A DNA stretch of 64,000 nucleotides from Chitinophagaceae bacterium (GTDB lineage Bacteria > Bacteroidota > Bacteroidia > Chitinophagales > Chitinophagaceae): positions 62,001-126,000 of the forward strand of contig JAHBTJ010000005.1 of NCBI GenBank assembly GCA_019638595.1, written 5' to 3'. Positions 52,942-62,285 of this stretch are shown piece by piece (within the stretch, counting starts at the first letter, position 1; each line of letters opens with the position of its first letter). A program made the translations under genes and the position numbers. The notes beneath the pieces are model-generated. The model searched no databases, was not told the DNA's origin, and saw only the letters and a program-made list of their open reading frames with translations.

Positions 52942-53845
52942 TAAAAAAGACGCCCTGGGTAAAGGTATCCGTTCTCTTTTGCAGAGCATTGATGCCGATT
53001 TAAAAACAACTTCGGGAGAACACCTGAAAGCAGGCGTGGTAGACAAAGCTACTACAAGCATTCGCGTGCCTGTGGATCAAATAGAGCCTAATCCAAAACA
53101 ACCCCGTCATGATTTTGACGAGCAGGCCTTAAATGAGCTGGCGAAGTCCATTAAGCTGCACGATATCATTCAGCCGTTAACGGTTGCCAAAATAGCGGGA
53201 ACAGATAAGTACAGGATCATAGCGGGCGAACGCCGCTGGAGAGCAGCAAAACTTGCAGGCTTAAAGGATGTGCCTGTTTATATAAGACAGGCGAACGATC
53301 AGCAATTGCTGGAACTGGCGTTGCTGGAAAATTTACAACGCGAAAATCTTAATTCAATTGAAGTGGCGCTTAGTTACAAGCGCATGATGGAAGAGCTGGA
53401 TTATACCCAGGAGCAGGTAGCGGAAAGAATGGGAAAGGAGCGTAGCACTGTAACCAATTACATCCGGTTGTTAAAGCTCCCGCCCGATATACAGGTAGCT
53501 GTTCGTACCAACGTGCTTAGCATGGGCCATGCAAGGGCTATTATTAACGTGGATACTGTAGACCAGCAATTGTTCATCTTTAATGAAATTAAAAATAAAG
53601 GACTTTCTGTTAGGCAAACCGAAGATCTGGTAAGAAACCTGTACAAAGGCGCCGCTGTTAAAAAAACGGTAAAAGCAACACTGCCGGCACCATTCAAAAA
53701 AATTGAAGATAATTTAGCTTCCCATTACGGTACCCGCGTAAAGATGCAGCATAGCAAAAAGGGGCACGGAGCCATTACTATTGAATATTTTTCTATTCAG
53801 GAGTTAAACGCTATCCTTGAAAAAATGAATGTATCTGCGGGATAA
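52922..53845 (+). CDS. parB: Chromosome-partitioning protein ParB
   Basis: DNA-binding CTPase of about 307 residues that loads at parS sites. Order: N-terminal ParB/sulfiredoxin-like domain with the CTP-binding box ([14 protein letters not shown] and [19 protein letters not shown]), central helix-turn-helix ([21 protein letters not shown]) and C-terminal dimerisation part. The residues just after the start ([11 protein letters not shown]) match the usual ALGRGL-type N-terminus that stimulates ParA. The ATG at 52922 was preferred over a TTG at 52916. No parS palindrome (GTTTCACGTGAAAC type) was found in the window by eye. Confidence 0.96.
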   Translation: MSSTPNNKKDALGKGIRSLLQSIDADLKTTSGEHLKAGVVDKATTSIRVPVDQIEPNPKQPRHDFDEQALNELAKSIKLHDIIQPLTVAKIAGTDKYRIIAGERRWRAAKLAGLKDVPVYIRQANDQQLLELALLENLQRENLNSIEVALSYKRMMEELDYTQEQVAERMGKERSTVTNYIRLLKLPPDIQVAVRTNVLSMGHARAIINVDTVDQQLFIFNEIKNKGLSVRQTEDLVRNLYKGAAVKKTVKATLPAPFKKIEDNLASHYGTRVKMQHSKKGHGAITIEYFSIQELNAILEKMNVSAG

Positions 53846-54546
53846 TGTACATGATCATGTTCAAGCAATCCCTGGTCATAGCTTTTCTTTTGCTGCTGTT
53901 GCCCTGCGCGCTTGTGGCCCAGGCAGACGACAGTTTGAAGCAGGTACCGGCAGATTCGGTGGATACGCGTGCGGAAGCCCCCAAAAAAGATACAACCGTC
54001 ATTACGGTAAAGGATACCGACACCAGCAGGTGGAGCCCCGGTAAACGGGCTGCCGTTTATTCAGCCATCTTTCCGGGAGCAGGCCAGGTTTATAATAAAA
54101 AATACTGGAAGCTGCCGCTGGTATATGGGGCGCTTGCTTTCCCTACCTATACTTTTGTAGATAATCTGAACTGGTTTAATAAAACAAGGTTTGCCTTCAA
54201 TACTTTAACGAAGATCGTTAACTCGCAATACAGAGATTCTACCGGATACGACCAGATTGACCCTAAATTGATACCTATTGTGGACAGGGGCGATTTAAAC
54301 GGGTTAAAGAATTACAGGAACGACTTTCGCCGCAATGTTGATTATTCCGTACTTGGTTTTTTGGCCCTTTGGGGCCTGAATGTAATAGACGCTGCTGTGG
54401 ATGGTCATTTGCGTGATTTTAATATTTCGGATGACCTGAGTTTACAAATAAAACCCGGCTATATGCCCATTGCCAATACTACGGGAGTGGGAGTGGTACT
54501 GAATATTGGCAAAAACCACGTTAACCGGGTGAATTCAGGTCGTTAA
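53845..54546 (+). CDS. DUF5683 membrane-associated protein
   Basis: A 233-residue protein of the Bacteroidota-specific DUF5683 family. A signal peptide (FKQSLVIAFLLLLLPCALVAQ) leads to a variable linker and a conserved part with WSPGKRAAVYSAIFPGAGQV and YNKKYWKLPLVYGALAF, plus two further hydrophobic segments. Its ATG overlaps the parB stop codon by one base (TAATG), so it is translated with the par operon; DUF5683 genes often sit beside parAB or dapB in this phylum. Function unknown. ATGs at 53851 and 53857 are alternative starts. Confidence 0.88.
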   Translation: MYMIMFKQSLVIAFLLLLLPCALVAQADDSLKQVPADSVDTRAEAPKKDTTVITVKDTDTSRWSPGKRAAVYSAIFPGAGQVYNKKYWKLPLVYGALAFPTYTFVDNLNWFNKTRFAFNTLTKIVNSQYRDSTGYDQIDPKLIPIVDRGDLNGLKNYRNDFRRNVDYSVLGFLALWGLNVIDAAVDGHLRDFNISDDLSLQIKPGYMPIANTTGVGVVLNIGKNHVNRVNSGR

Positions 54547-54551
54547 AATCT

Positions 54552-54559
54552 TACCTTTG
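54552..54559 (+). promoter_or_regulatory. -7 box of the dapB promoter
   Basis: TACCTTTG followed by C, a perfect match, 35 bp before the dapB start and just after the DUF5683 stop. No clear -33 element at the usual distance. Confidence 0.55.
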
Positions 54560-54594
54560 CACATTTACAACAGCTAAAATTATAAACTGATCAC

Positions 54595-55311
54595 ATGAAA
54601 ATAGCTTTGATCGGATATGGTAAAATGGGGCATGCCATCGAAGAGATCGCGGTAAAACGGGGGCATACCATTGAATTGGCAGTATCAATAGAAAATGTAG
54701 AGGATAATACAGTAGAAAATATACGTAAGGCGGATGTAGCCATAGAATTTACGGGGCCGGAAAGTGCGTTTGAGAACGTAAACAAATGCCTGGAAGCCAA
54801 AGTGCCTGTTGTATGCGGGTCTACCGGCTGGCTCGACCGGTACCAGGAAGCGGTTTGGAACTGTAACGAACAAAACGGGGCCTTGCTTTACGCGAGCAAT
54901 TTTAGTATAGGCGTAAATATCTTTTTTGAAGTGAATAAACGGCTGGCGCAACTGATGGCTTCTCAAAAAGAATATGATGTTACGATCGAAGAAATTCATC
55001 ATACCCAAAAAAGAGATGCTCCCAGCGGCACTGCCATTACACTGGCAGAGCAAATACTGGAAGTGAACCCGCTTAAAAAACAGTGGATAAACCAGCCGGG
55101 TAATAATAAAGGCGATTTACTGGTGATCAGTAAAAGAGAAGACCCTGCACCGGGCACACATATTATCAGGTACCAATCGGATATAGACGATATTGAAATA
55201 AAGCATACAGCCCATAACCGCTACGGTTTTGCATTAGGCGCTGTATTAGCGGCAGAATTCATATACGGACGGAGGGGAATATTTAACATGGGCGATGTGC
55301 TGGGTTTATAG
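54595..55311 (+). CDS. dapB: 4-hydroxy-tetrahydrodipicolinate reductase
   Basis: Cytosolic enzyme of lysine and diaminopimelate synthesis, 238 residues, the short form usual in this phylum. It has the N-terminal nucleotide-binding GYGKMGHAIE motif, the central catalytic EIHHTQKRDAPSGTA with the paired histidines and the KRDAPSGT loop, and the C-terminal HTAHNRYGFALGAVLAAEF. It reduces 4-hydroxy-tetrahydrodipicolinate with NAD(P)H. It has its own -7 box but may also be read through from the par operon. Confidence 0.96.
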   Translation: MKIALIGYGKMGHAIEEIAVKRGHTIELAVSIENVEDNTVENIRKADVAIEFTGPESAFENVNKCLEAKVPVVCGSTGWLDRYQEAVWNCNEQNGALLYASNFSIGVNIFFEVNKRLAQLMASQKEYDVTIEEIHHTQKRDAPSGTAITLAEQILEVNPLKKQWINQPGNNKGDLLVISKREDPAPGTHIIRYQSDIDDIEIKHTAHNRYGFALGAVLAAEFIYGRRGIFNMGDVLGL

Positions 55312-55426
55312 TAAATTTTATCAGGTCATATAGGCGAAATATATAAAAGAGCTATATTTAAGCAGGTTAATTTTTATTTGTTCTTACAATTAATATACCT
55401 GACTGAATTTACTAAGTTTAATCAAC

Positions 55427-55831
55427 ATGCTGTCTAAAAAAACTCAATACGCGTTTAAAGCATTAATGTACATGGCCCAGGTGGAAAAAGAGGGTCCTAT
55501 ACTCATCGCGGAAATCTCCAGGAAGAAAAAAATACCATTGAAATTTTTGGAGAATATTTTGCTGGAGCTGAAAAATGAGGGTGTTCTTGACAGTAAAAAA
55601 GGAAAAGGAGGGGGGTATTTTTTTAAGGAAGATCCCGCTAAAATACCTCTTGCAAAGATCATGCGCTTGCTTGACGGACCCATAGCCCTGTTGCCCTGCG
55701 TAAGCCTGAATTTTTATGAGCGATGTAAAAACTGCGATGAAAAAAACTGCGGATTACGTGATACCCTTATTTCGGTAAGAGATGCTACCCTCAGAATCCT
55801 GGAGAAAAAGACAGTGGCCGACCTGGTATAA
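55427..55831 (+). CDS. Rrf2-family transcriptional regulator
   Basis: A 134-residue winged-helix regulator. The N-terminal helix-turn-helix (KTQYAFKALMYMAQVEKEG, IAEISRKKKIPLKFLENIL) and the wing (SKKGKGGGYFFKEDP) are typical of the Rrf2 family. Four cysteines lie in a group at C91, C100, C103 and C108 (PCVSLNFYERCKNCDEKNC), which suggests binding of an iron-sulfur cluster, as in IscR or NsrR, though spacing differs from IscR. TCAGGT at about 55321 and ACCTGA at about 55399 upstream form a possible inverted operator pair. Targets cannot be predicted. Confidence 0.9.
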   Translation: MLSKKTQYAFKALMYMAQVEKEGPILIAEISRKKKIPLKFLENILLELKNEGVLDSKKGKGGGYFFKEDPAKIPLAKIMRLLDGPIALLPCVSLNFYERCKNCDEKNCGLRDTLISVRDATLRILEKKTVADLV

Positions 55832-55834
55832 AAC

Positions 55835-56638
55835 CTAATTTTTGGTAGATATATAGTTATAATCCTTCAAAAGCGTATCCAGGAAATCAAATGCCGGCAT
55901 GCTGGATTCGATGGCCAACACGTTTTTTACCCGTTCCGACGCGCTTTCCACCATCTGGTAATGCCCCATTTTCCTGCCTGAGTCTAAGATCCCCTTGATC
56001 GTATTAACGTCCCTGTCGCTTAAGCGCATCACCTGTGGAAACACCGGCACATAGCTATCCGCTACTTCCATAAAAATAGTATCCTCCAGGTTGCCTTTGG
56101 GATTGGTTTTGATCAGCATGGTACCGGCTGCCAGGTCTCCCAGCCTTTTGGCAGCTTTATGAACCGCCATCAGAATAACATCGGCAATAAACATTAAAGA
56201 GGTGATCCAGAGCGCTTTTAGTATCCATACAATCCCCAGTAAAAGCGCTATAACAATAATGGGAATGGAGATATCGGCAGAACGCAAAAGCCACCGTATA
56301 ATGTATTGCCCCGGAGAGGCCTTGCCGCCGTTATCGTTTACTACTCTTAAGCCCAGCAATCGTTTCCCAATGCTTTGACCGTTCCAGAATAACTCGCAAA
56401 GCAAATGATAGCTGACCACCGGGAGCATAATAAGCAGGTCTATAGACCACCTGTCGTACGCGTTGCCGGCGGAAAAGTCATTTTTGTCGGCTACGGCATC
56501 GTATATATTGTACGCGATGATCATATAAAATACCAGCAATACAAAATCAATGATCCATGCGAACATTCTTACATGAAAAGGAGCTGTTTCAAACTCAATG
56601 TCAATGTTAAACGTGGTAGGTATATTAATTTTACCCAT
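55835..56638 (-). CDS. RDD-family membrane protein
   Basis: A 267-residue inner-membrane protein. Residues about 20-165 form the RDD domain, with three or four hydrophobic helices (MFAWIIDFVLLVFYMIIAYN, DLLIMLPVVSYHLLCELF) and the conserved GQSIGKRLLGLRVVNDNGG loop. The C-terminal hydrophilic tail of about 100 residues is predicted to be cytosolic. RDD proteins are often next to SpoIIM/MoxR/DUF58 operons, as here, where it is divergent with about 80 bp between starts. Its role is unknown; transport has been proposed for some members. Confidence 0.9.
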   Translation of the reverse strand: MGKINIPTTFNIDIEFETAPFHVRMFAWIIDFVLLVFYMIIAYNIYDAVADKNDFSAGNAYDRWSIDLLIMLPVVSYHLLCELFWNGQSIGKRLLGLRVVNDNGGKASPGQYIIRWLLRSADISIPIIVIALLLGIVWILKALWITSLMFIADVILMAVHKAAKRLGDLAAGTMLIKTNPKGNLEDTIFMEVADSYVPVFPQVMRLSDRDVNTIKGILDSGRKMGHYQMVESASERVKNVLAIESSMPAFDFLDTLLKDYNYISTKN

Positions 56639-56719
56639 AGCTACACAATAATAATTTTTTTACCCGGTTCTATAACGATGTTATACTAATTATTTATATT
56701 GAAACAAATTTAATTTCTA

Positions 56720-57691
56720 TTGCGCGAAGCATTGTTTATCAAGAGGCATAAGGACAGATGGTTAAAAGCCCAGCATATGCCCGCAGAAGATCCCGACGAA
56801 ACAGCTATGGAATTCACCCAACTGGTTGATGATTTATCCTATGCTAAAACTTTTTATCCGCACAGCCGGGTAACGCGTTTTCTCAACGCCAGGGCTTCTC
56901 AAACATATATGAGCATATACCAGAACCGCAAGGAAGACAGGAACCGCATAGCTGAGTTCTGGAAGTATACCGTGCCCTTAACCGTGCGCAGGCATCATGG
57001 CGTATTATTGTTTTGCGCGTTGCTTTTCATTACATTTTTTGTAGTAGGCTTCTATTCCTCTGCGCACGATGAAAGCTTTTTGCGTGAAATGATGGGGGAT
57101 GATTATGTAAATATGACGGAAGAAAATATTGAAAAAGGGCGACCGTTCGGCGTATATGCCGAGGGCGGGCAATTGTTGATGTGGCTGGGAATAATGATCA
57201 ATAATGTTTTTGTCGCCTTTTCGTACTTCGCCAAAGGGCTTCTTTTTTGTTTCCCGGTATTAATGGCATTGCTGAACGAAGCGGTAAGGCTGGGCGCTTT
57301 TGAGCAAATGTTTTTTGCCAGGGGATTAGGGTTACAATCGGTGCTTACCGTATTTATACATGGTACACTCGAAATTTCCGCTATAGTAATTGCGGGAGCA
57401 GCGGGCGTGGTTTTGGGCAAAGGATGGATGTTTCCGGGAACAGGTAAAAGACTAACGGCTTTTATGCGTGGGGCAAAGGAGGGAGTGATTATATTGGTGA
57501 GCCTTGTGCCGGTATTTATGATAGCTGCATTTTTTGAGGGATTTGTTACCAGGTATTACACTATGCCGCAATGGCTAAGTGGCTTAATTTTGCTTACGTC
57601 AGCATCGTATATTATTTGGTATTATATTATTTACCCTGTACAGGTACAAAAGCGTGTCAGGTTAAAAAATGAAACCTTGTCGCGTGTGTAG
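56720..57691 (+). CDS. SpoIIM-family (DUF95) membrane protein
   Basis: A 323-residue polytopic membrane protein of the stage II sporulation protein M family, named for a Bacillus protein but common in non-sporulating bacteria. A cytosolic N-terminus (MREALFIKRHKDRWLKA) is followed by about six membrane helices; the conserved FAKGLLFCFPVLMALLNEAV and HGTLEISAIVIAGAAGVVLG are typical. The start is the TTG at 56720, since no ATG lies in the right place and the family N-terminus begins there. It overlaps the DUF4129 gene by 23 bp. Confidence 0.85.
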   Translation: MREALFIKRHKDRWLKAQHMPAEDPDETAMEFTQLVDDLSYAKTFYPHSRVTRFLNARASQTYMSIYQNRKEDRNRIAEFWKYTVPLTVRRHHGVLLFCALLFITFFVVGFYSSAHDESFLREMMGDDYVNMTEENIEKGRPFGVYAEGGQLLMWLGIMINNVFVAFSYFAKGLLFCFPVLMALLNEAVRLGAFEQMFFARGLGLQSVLTVFIHGTLEISAIVIAGAAGVVLGKGWMFPGTGKRLTAFMRGAKEGVIILVSLVPVFMIAAFFEGFVTRYYTMPQWLSGLILLTSASYIIWYYIIYPVQVQKRVRLKNETLSRV

Positions 57692-58565
57692 ATCAATAAC
57701 CAGGTTTTTTTTGAGTGTATTTGTTTTTACAGTTTCTGCTGCCGCTGCCCGGGCACAGCAGGAAGACTCTGTTATTGTAGCGCCCGGCAGCGGGGAAATA
57801 GTATTTGACAGCATACCAGAACAGCCATCCTACCCCGATTCGGCTTATGATGCGGATGAAAGTTATGCGGATGAAGAAAATGAAACGCTTTATTTTATAG
57901 GAAAGGAAGATACGCTTTCACTCTATGATTCTTCCCTAATTGAATGGCGCGCGGTTCCCGATACTACCGTGCAGGCTTTAAAAAGCGATAAGGACTTTTG
58001 GTATGTCAATAAAAACTGGAAACAAAAGAAAGAAAAAGAAGCGGATGATAAGGATAACAGCGGGCAGGGAAATTTTTTGTCGGAACTTTTAGGCAGCAAG
58101 GCGGTACGACAGGCTATCTTCATTTTTATTGTGTTGTTATTTGTTGTGGCTATAATATGGTTTTTGGTAAAAAATAAAATGAATTTGTTCGGGAGGGGTA
58201 AAACCAGCCTTGCGCCGGAGTTACAGGCTACGGAAGGAGAACCTGAAAATATATTTACAGCCGATCTGCAGTCTGCAATTGAAAAGGCGGAAAAAAACGA
58301 AGAATACCGGCTTGCCGTCAGGCTAAGCTATTTGTTGCTGCTGAAAAAGTTTTCGGAGGAAGGATGGATCAAATACAGGGAGGATACAACCAATATGGAA
58401 TACCTTGGGCAATTATACAGCCGTCCTTTTTACAGGGAGTTTTTTACCGTTATGCGCAATTATGAATATGCCTGGTATGGAGAAATGCCTGTAAGCAGCT
58501 CTGTATACAACCGTGTGCGGCAGGATATTACTATTCTTTACGCAAAAGCATCATTGTCGAATTGA
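57669..58565 (+). CDS. DUF4129 domain protein
   Basis: A 298-residue protein with a hydrophobic N-terminal segment that is probably a signal peptide or anchor (FFLSVFVFTVSAAAARAQ), a hydrophilic stretch rich in acidic residues, one membrane helix (FIFIVLLFVVAIIWFLVK) and a C-terminal DUF4129 domain (about 185-295) with AVRLSYLLLLKKFSEEGWI and EYAWYGEMPVSSSVYNRVR. It overlaps both neighbours by a few bases (DUF4350 starts at 58562), a sign of translational coupling in the operon. Confidence 0.88.
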   Translation: MKPCRVCRSITRFFLSVFVFTVSAAAARAQQEDSVIVAPGSGEIVFDSIPEQPSYPDSAYDADESYADEENETLYFIGKEDTLSLYDSSLIEWRAVPDTTVQALKSDKDFWYVNKNWKQKKEKEADDKDNSGQGNFLSELLGSKAVRQAIFIFIVLLFVVAIIWFLVKNKMNLFGRGKTSLAPELQATEGEPENIFTADLQSAIEKAEKNEEYRLAVRLSYLLLLKKFSEEGWIKYREDTTNMEYLGQLYSRPFYREFFTVMRNYEYAWYGEMPVSSSVYNRVRQDITILYAKASLSN

Positions 58566-59788
58566 AAAAAGCTTTACCATATATAGCCGGACTTGTATTG
58601 TTGTTATTGCTGCTGGCATTGGTGCTGGGCGGCAAAAAGGATCAGTTTGACCACCGGGTTACGCTTAACCGGAAGGACAAAATTCCCTATGGAACCTATG
58701 TGGCGTATAATAACCTGAAGTATGTCTTTCCCGGGGCTGCATTGAAAATAAACAAAAAAGAACCGGGCTTTTGGGAGGATGATGTAGTGCAATATGATAC
58801 GGCCAACCAGGCTATGCTTATTATTGCCAAAGAGTTTAATGCCAATAACCAGGAGCTTAGCGAGCTGTTTCATTTTGTAAGCAAAGGAAATGATGTGCTG
58901 ATCTCCGCATACGATTTCAGTGTGGATGCACGACTCTTTTTTCATATGAGCCTTAGCTATGCCGATGCAGGTTACCAGGTCAGCGATTTCATTCCAAGCC
59001 TGGATACTTTAGAGCTGTCATTGCCTTCATCGCCTTTTACCAGGGAGCCTGTTCAATTTAAATACCCTGGCAGGAAGTTTTACTCTTTTTTCGATGACTT
59101 TGATACCTCCATGTCGTATGTTATGAGCAGAACGGCCGATAGTGCGGTGGTATGCCTGAAGATGCGCGCCGGCAGCGGCAGCTTTTTTATACATACCGCT
59201 CCCCTGGCTTTTAGCAATTATTTCCTTTTGCATAAGCAAAACATCGGTTATTATAATAACTTTCTGTCGGCGCTCAGTCCCGGGGCAACCAGCGTAATAT
59301 GGGATGAGTATTTTGTGCACAAACCGGCCTATGATAGACCCAAAGATCCTTCTCCGCTGCGCGTTCTGCTTGAGCAGCCTTCGTTTAGGGCAGCGCTGCT
59401 CACGGCGCTGGCAGGATTAATTTTATTGATGCTTTTGGGGCTTAAACGCCGCCAGCGTATGATACCTGTGGTAAAGCCTCCGGCCAACGATTCGCTTGAT
59501 TTTGTTAAAACGATCGGCAGGCTTTATTTTCAAAAGAAAGATAACAGGAACCTTGCTCTTAAAATGGCGGCATATTTTACGGAACACGTGCATAGCCATT
59601 ATCATTTAGCAACAGATAATATGAGCAGTGATTTTGTAACAAGGCTATCGCAAAAATCGGGCTGCAACGAAAAAACAATACAGTTAATAATTGATTATAT
59701 AAAGTTTGCACAGGAAAATACGGCTTTACACGATCAGCAGTTATCTGAATTTTATACATCACTCAATAAATTTTATAAAACCAGTTAA
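58562..59788 (+). CDS. DUF4350 domain protein
   Basis: A 408-residue membrane protein. It has an N-terminal helix (LPYIAGLVLLLLLLALVLGG), an extracytoplasmic DUF4350 domain (about 40-230, with VLISAYDFSVDARLFFHM and VIWDEYFVHK), a second helix (AALLTALAGLILLMLLGL) and a cytosolic tail of about 110 residues. The start is a TTG that overlaps the stop of the DUF4129 gene by 4 bp. DUF4350 genes in this phylum regularly stand between DUF4129 and MoxR genes. Function unknown. Confidence 0.85.
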   Translation: MKKALPYIAGLVLLLLLLALVLGGKKDQFDHRVTLNRKDKIPYGTYVAYNNLKYVFPGAALKINKKEPGFWEDDVVQYDTANQAMLIIAKEFNANNQELSELFHFVSKGNDVLISAYDFSVDARLFFHMSLSYADAGYQVSDFIPSLDTLELSLPSSPFTREPVQFKYPGRKFYSFFDDFDTSMSYVMSRTADSAVVCLKMRAGSGSFFIHTAPLAFSNYFLLHKQNIGYYNNFLSALSPGATSVIWDEYFVHKPAYDRPKDPSPLRVLLEQPSFRAALLTALAGLILLMLLGLKRRQRMIPVVKPPANDSLDFVKTIGRLYFQKKDNRNLALKMAAYFTEHVHSHYHLATDNMSSDFVTRLSQKSGCNEKTIQLIIDYIKFAQENTALHDQQLSEFYTSLNKFYKTS

Positions 59789-59790
59789 GT

Positions 59791-60768
59791 ATGGAAGACA
59801 ATATTTTTCAACCGCGTACCGATCTCTCGCAACTGCACGACGCTGTAATGCAGATGCGCGGCGAAATCGGGAAGGTGATAGTAGGACAGGATGAAATGAT
59901 AAAGCTGATCACCGCCGCTTTACTGGCAGACGGGCATGTATTGATTGAAGGAGTGCCGGGTGTTGCCAAAACCCTGAGCGCAAGACTGGTTGCCAAATGT
60001 ATAGCTTTGAATTTTTCCCGTATTCAGTTTACCCCCGATCTTATGCCCTCCGATGTATTGGGCACTTCCATTTTCAACCCTAACGAAGGCGGGTTCCACT
60101 TTAAAAGAGGTCCTATTTTCGGTAATATAGTGTTGGTAGATGAGATCAATCGCGCCCCGGCTAAAACGCAGGCTGCCCTGTTTGAGGTAATGGAAGAAAA
60201 GCAGGTGACCGTAGACGGGTATTCGCACCAGATGGAAAAGCCATTCATGGTGCTTGCCACACAAAATCCTGTTGAGCAGGAGGGAACATACAGGCTTCCC
60301 GAAGCGCAGCTCGACCGCTTTCTCTTTAAGATCAATGTACCTTATCCAACGGAAGAGCAGGAGGTTGCCATTCTTAACCGCTTCCATCAGTCAACCGGCG
60401 AAGAGATCACAGCTAATCTTCAAACCATTTTGTCGGCGGCTCAAATTGCCGAGCTCCGGCGTTTGGTACGGCTGGTTATTATGGAAGAAAGGCTGCTGGA
60501 GTTTATCGCCAAGATTGTAACTTCTACCAGAACCCATAAATCCATCTACCTCGGTGCGTCGCCCCGCGCGTCGCTGGCAATAATGATGGCTGCAAAAGCG
60601 GTCGCCGCTATGCAGGGGCGTGATTTTGTAACACCGGAAGATATTGTTGAAATGGCTGTACCCGTATTACGCCACCGCATTATACTTACGCCCGAAAAAG
60701 AAATGGAAGGCATTACCGAAGATGCGGTGATAAAAGAAATTATCCACTCACTGGAAATACCCCGTTGA
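59791..60768 (+). CDS. MoxR-family AAA+ ATPase
   Basis: A cytosolic AAA+ chaperone-like ATPase of 325 residues. Walker A is GVPGVAKTLSARL, Walker B is IVLVDEINRAPAKTQAAL, and the sensor regions ATQNPVEQEGTYRLPEAQLD and GASPRASLAIMMAAKAVA are typical of the MoxR branch. MoxR proteins, with DUF58 and von Willebrand A-type partners, help mature or activate membrane and periplasmic enzymes; the client here is unknown. It begins 2 bp after the DUF4350 stop codon and ends directly before the DUF58 start. Confidence 0.95.
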   Translation: MEDNIFQPRTDLSQLHDAVMQMRGEIGKVIVGQDEMIKLITAALLADGHVLIEGVPGVAKTLSARLVAKCIALNFSRIQFTPDLMPSDVLGTSIFNPNEGGFHFKRGPIFGNIVLVDEINRAPAKTQAALFEVMEEKQVTVDGYSHQMEKPFMVLATQNPVEQEGTYRLPEAQLDRFLFKINVPYPTEEQEVAILNRFHQSTGEEITANLQTILSAAQIAELRRLVRLVIMEERLLEFIAKIVTSTRTHKSIYLGASPRASLAIMMAAKAVAAMQGRDFVTPEDIVEMAVPVLRHRIILTPEKEMEGITEDAVIKEIIHSLEIPR

Positions 60769-62112
60769 TTGAAAAAAATTGCCTGGTTATATCATTCGTT
60801 GATGATCACCCCGCGGGCCTATATTTCGTTGGGAGGGATTGTTATTTTATTTGTGCTTTCGTTCTTTATTCCATCGTTGTATGAAATAGCTATGATATTG
60901 CTGCTGGCGCTTTGCGCGATGCTGCTGGTAGATGGTATAGCGCTGTTTGGTCGTAAAAATCCCGTATCGGCGCAGCGGTTCACTGCAGAACGATTCAGCA
61001 ATGGCGATATCAACAATATAGAGATATATGTAACCAACGGGTATCCATTTGCTATTCATTGCGTAATTGTAGATGAGCTGCCCTTCCAGTTCCAGCAATT
61101 CAACTGGAAACGCAGTACCGTGCTGAAAGGCGGGCAGGACTACAGGAGCCAATACCAGCTTCGCCCGTTGCAAAGAGGAGAATATTCCTTTGGCGATATC
61201 AATATTTTTATAACAAGCCCTTTACGGCTGGTGGAGCGGCGCGTGGTAAGTGAACATAAACAGGTAATACCCGTTTATCCGTCCTTTCAGCAATTGAAGC
61301 GTTACCAGCTAATGGCAGTAACCAACCGGTTGAACGAAACCGGCAGCAGGCGTTTAAGGAAGCTTGGCAACAGTATGGAGTTCGAACAGATTAAGGAATA
61401 TGTTCACGGAGATGATCACCGCAATGTGAACTGGAAAGCTACAGCCAGAAGGGGAGATATAATGGTAAATACGTTTACAGATGAAAAGAGCCAGCATATC
61501 TATTGCATGATAGACAAAGGAAGGAATATGAAAATGCCTTTTGAAGGCATGACATTGCTGGACTATGCCATTAATGCTTCGCTTGTATTGTGCAATGTGG
61601 CATTGCTTAAACACGATAAAGCGGGTTTGGTTACTTTTGCCAGTAAGCCGGAAACATTTGTACCTGCGGATAAAAAAGGAATACAGATGGAGCTGATCCT
61701 TGAAAACCTGTACCGGCAGCAAACCCATTTTTCCGAGCCTGATTTTGAAGCGCTGTATGCGCAGGTGCGGGGGCGTATCAAAAACAGGTCGTTGCTGGTG
61801 TTGTTTACTAATTTTGAATCCATATACGGCTTTCAACGCCAGTTGCCTTATTTAAAGCAGATAGCCAAACATCATTTGTTACTGGTAGTATTTTTTGAGA
61901 ATACGGAACTGAAAGCGCTGCGCGAACAATCTGCCCAAACACTTGAAGATATTTATATAAAAACAATAGCCGATAAATTCGCTTTTGAAAAAAGGCTGAT
62001 TGTAAAAGAATTGCAGCAGCAGGGCATTCTTTCTGTATTATCGCCACCCGGTGAAGTAACCATAAATGCTATCAATAAATACATAGAGCTGAAAGCCCGT
62101 CAGGCTATTTAA
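60769..62112 (+). CDS. DUF58 domain protein
   Basis: A 447-residue membrane protein, the usual partner of MoxR. Two membrane helices near the N-terminus (ISLGGIVILFVLSFFIPSLY and IAMILLLALCAMLLVDGIAL) precede a beta-rich region and the DUF58/von Willebrand A-like domain (about 190-380) with FEQIKEYVHGDDHRNVNWKA (20) and YCMIDKGRNMK, the equivalent of the metal-binding motif. The start is a TTG directly after the MoxR stop (TGATTG), consistent with coupling. Last gene of the operon. Confidence 0.92.
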   Translation: MKKIAWLYHSLMITPRAYISLGGIVILFVLSFFIPSLYEIAMILLLALCAMLLVDGIALFGRKNPVSAQRFTAERFSNGDINNIEIYVTNGYPFAIHCVIVDELPFQFQQFNWKRSTVLKGGQDYRSQYQLRPLQRGEYSFGDINIFITSPLRLVERRVVSEHKQVIPVYPSFQQLKRYQLMAVTNRLNETGSRRLRKLGNSMEFEQIKEYVHGDDHRNVNWKATARRGDIMVNTFTDEKSQHIYCMIDKGRNMKMPFEGMTLLDYAINASLVLCNVALLKHDKAGLVTFASKPETFVPADKKGIQMELILENLYRQQTHFSEPDFEALYAQVRGRIKNRSLLVLFTNFESIYGFQRQLPYLKQIAKHHLLLVVFFENTELKALREQSAQTLEDIYIKTIADKFAFEKRLIVKELQQQGILSVLSPPGEVTINAINKYIELKARQAI

Positions 62113-62172
62113 CAGGCACAGGCGATCATAGAACCTTTAAAAGCCTGATGGTTAAAATCGTCATATATCAAA

Positions 62173-62201
62173 TTGATTTTACCCTTAATTCTTTAATTTC
62201 G
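62173..62201 (+). promoter_or_regulatory. Candidate promoter of the nucleotidyltransferase gene
   Basis: TTG at 62173-62175, 18-bp spacer and TAATTTCG at 62194-62201 followed by C. One mismatch to TAnnTTTG. The leader would be about 80 nt. Confidence 0.4.
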
Positions 62202-62285
62202 CAATTTTTAGCCAATAGTTGCATAAACTAATGACATTTACGTTGTAACAGGAAGTAACAAAATTTAATAATCACAATAGAAAGT

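Noticed and set aside
52117-53845. parAB as a plasmid or origin marker, with a search for parS sites
   Set aside because: No parS-like palindrome or DnaA-box cluster was seen, and the neighbours are chromosomal housekeeping genes.
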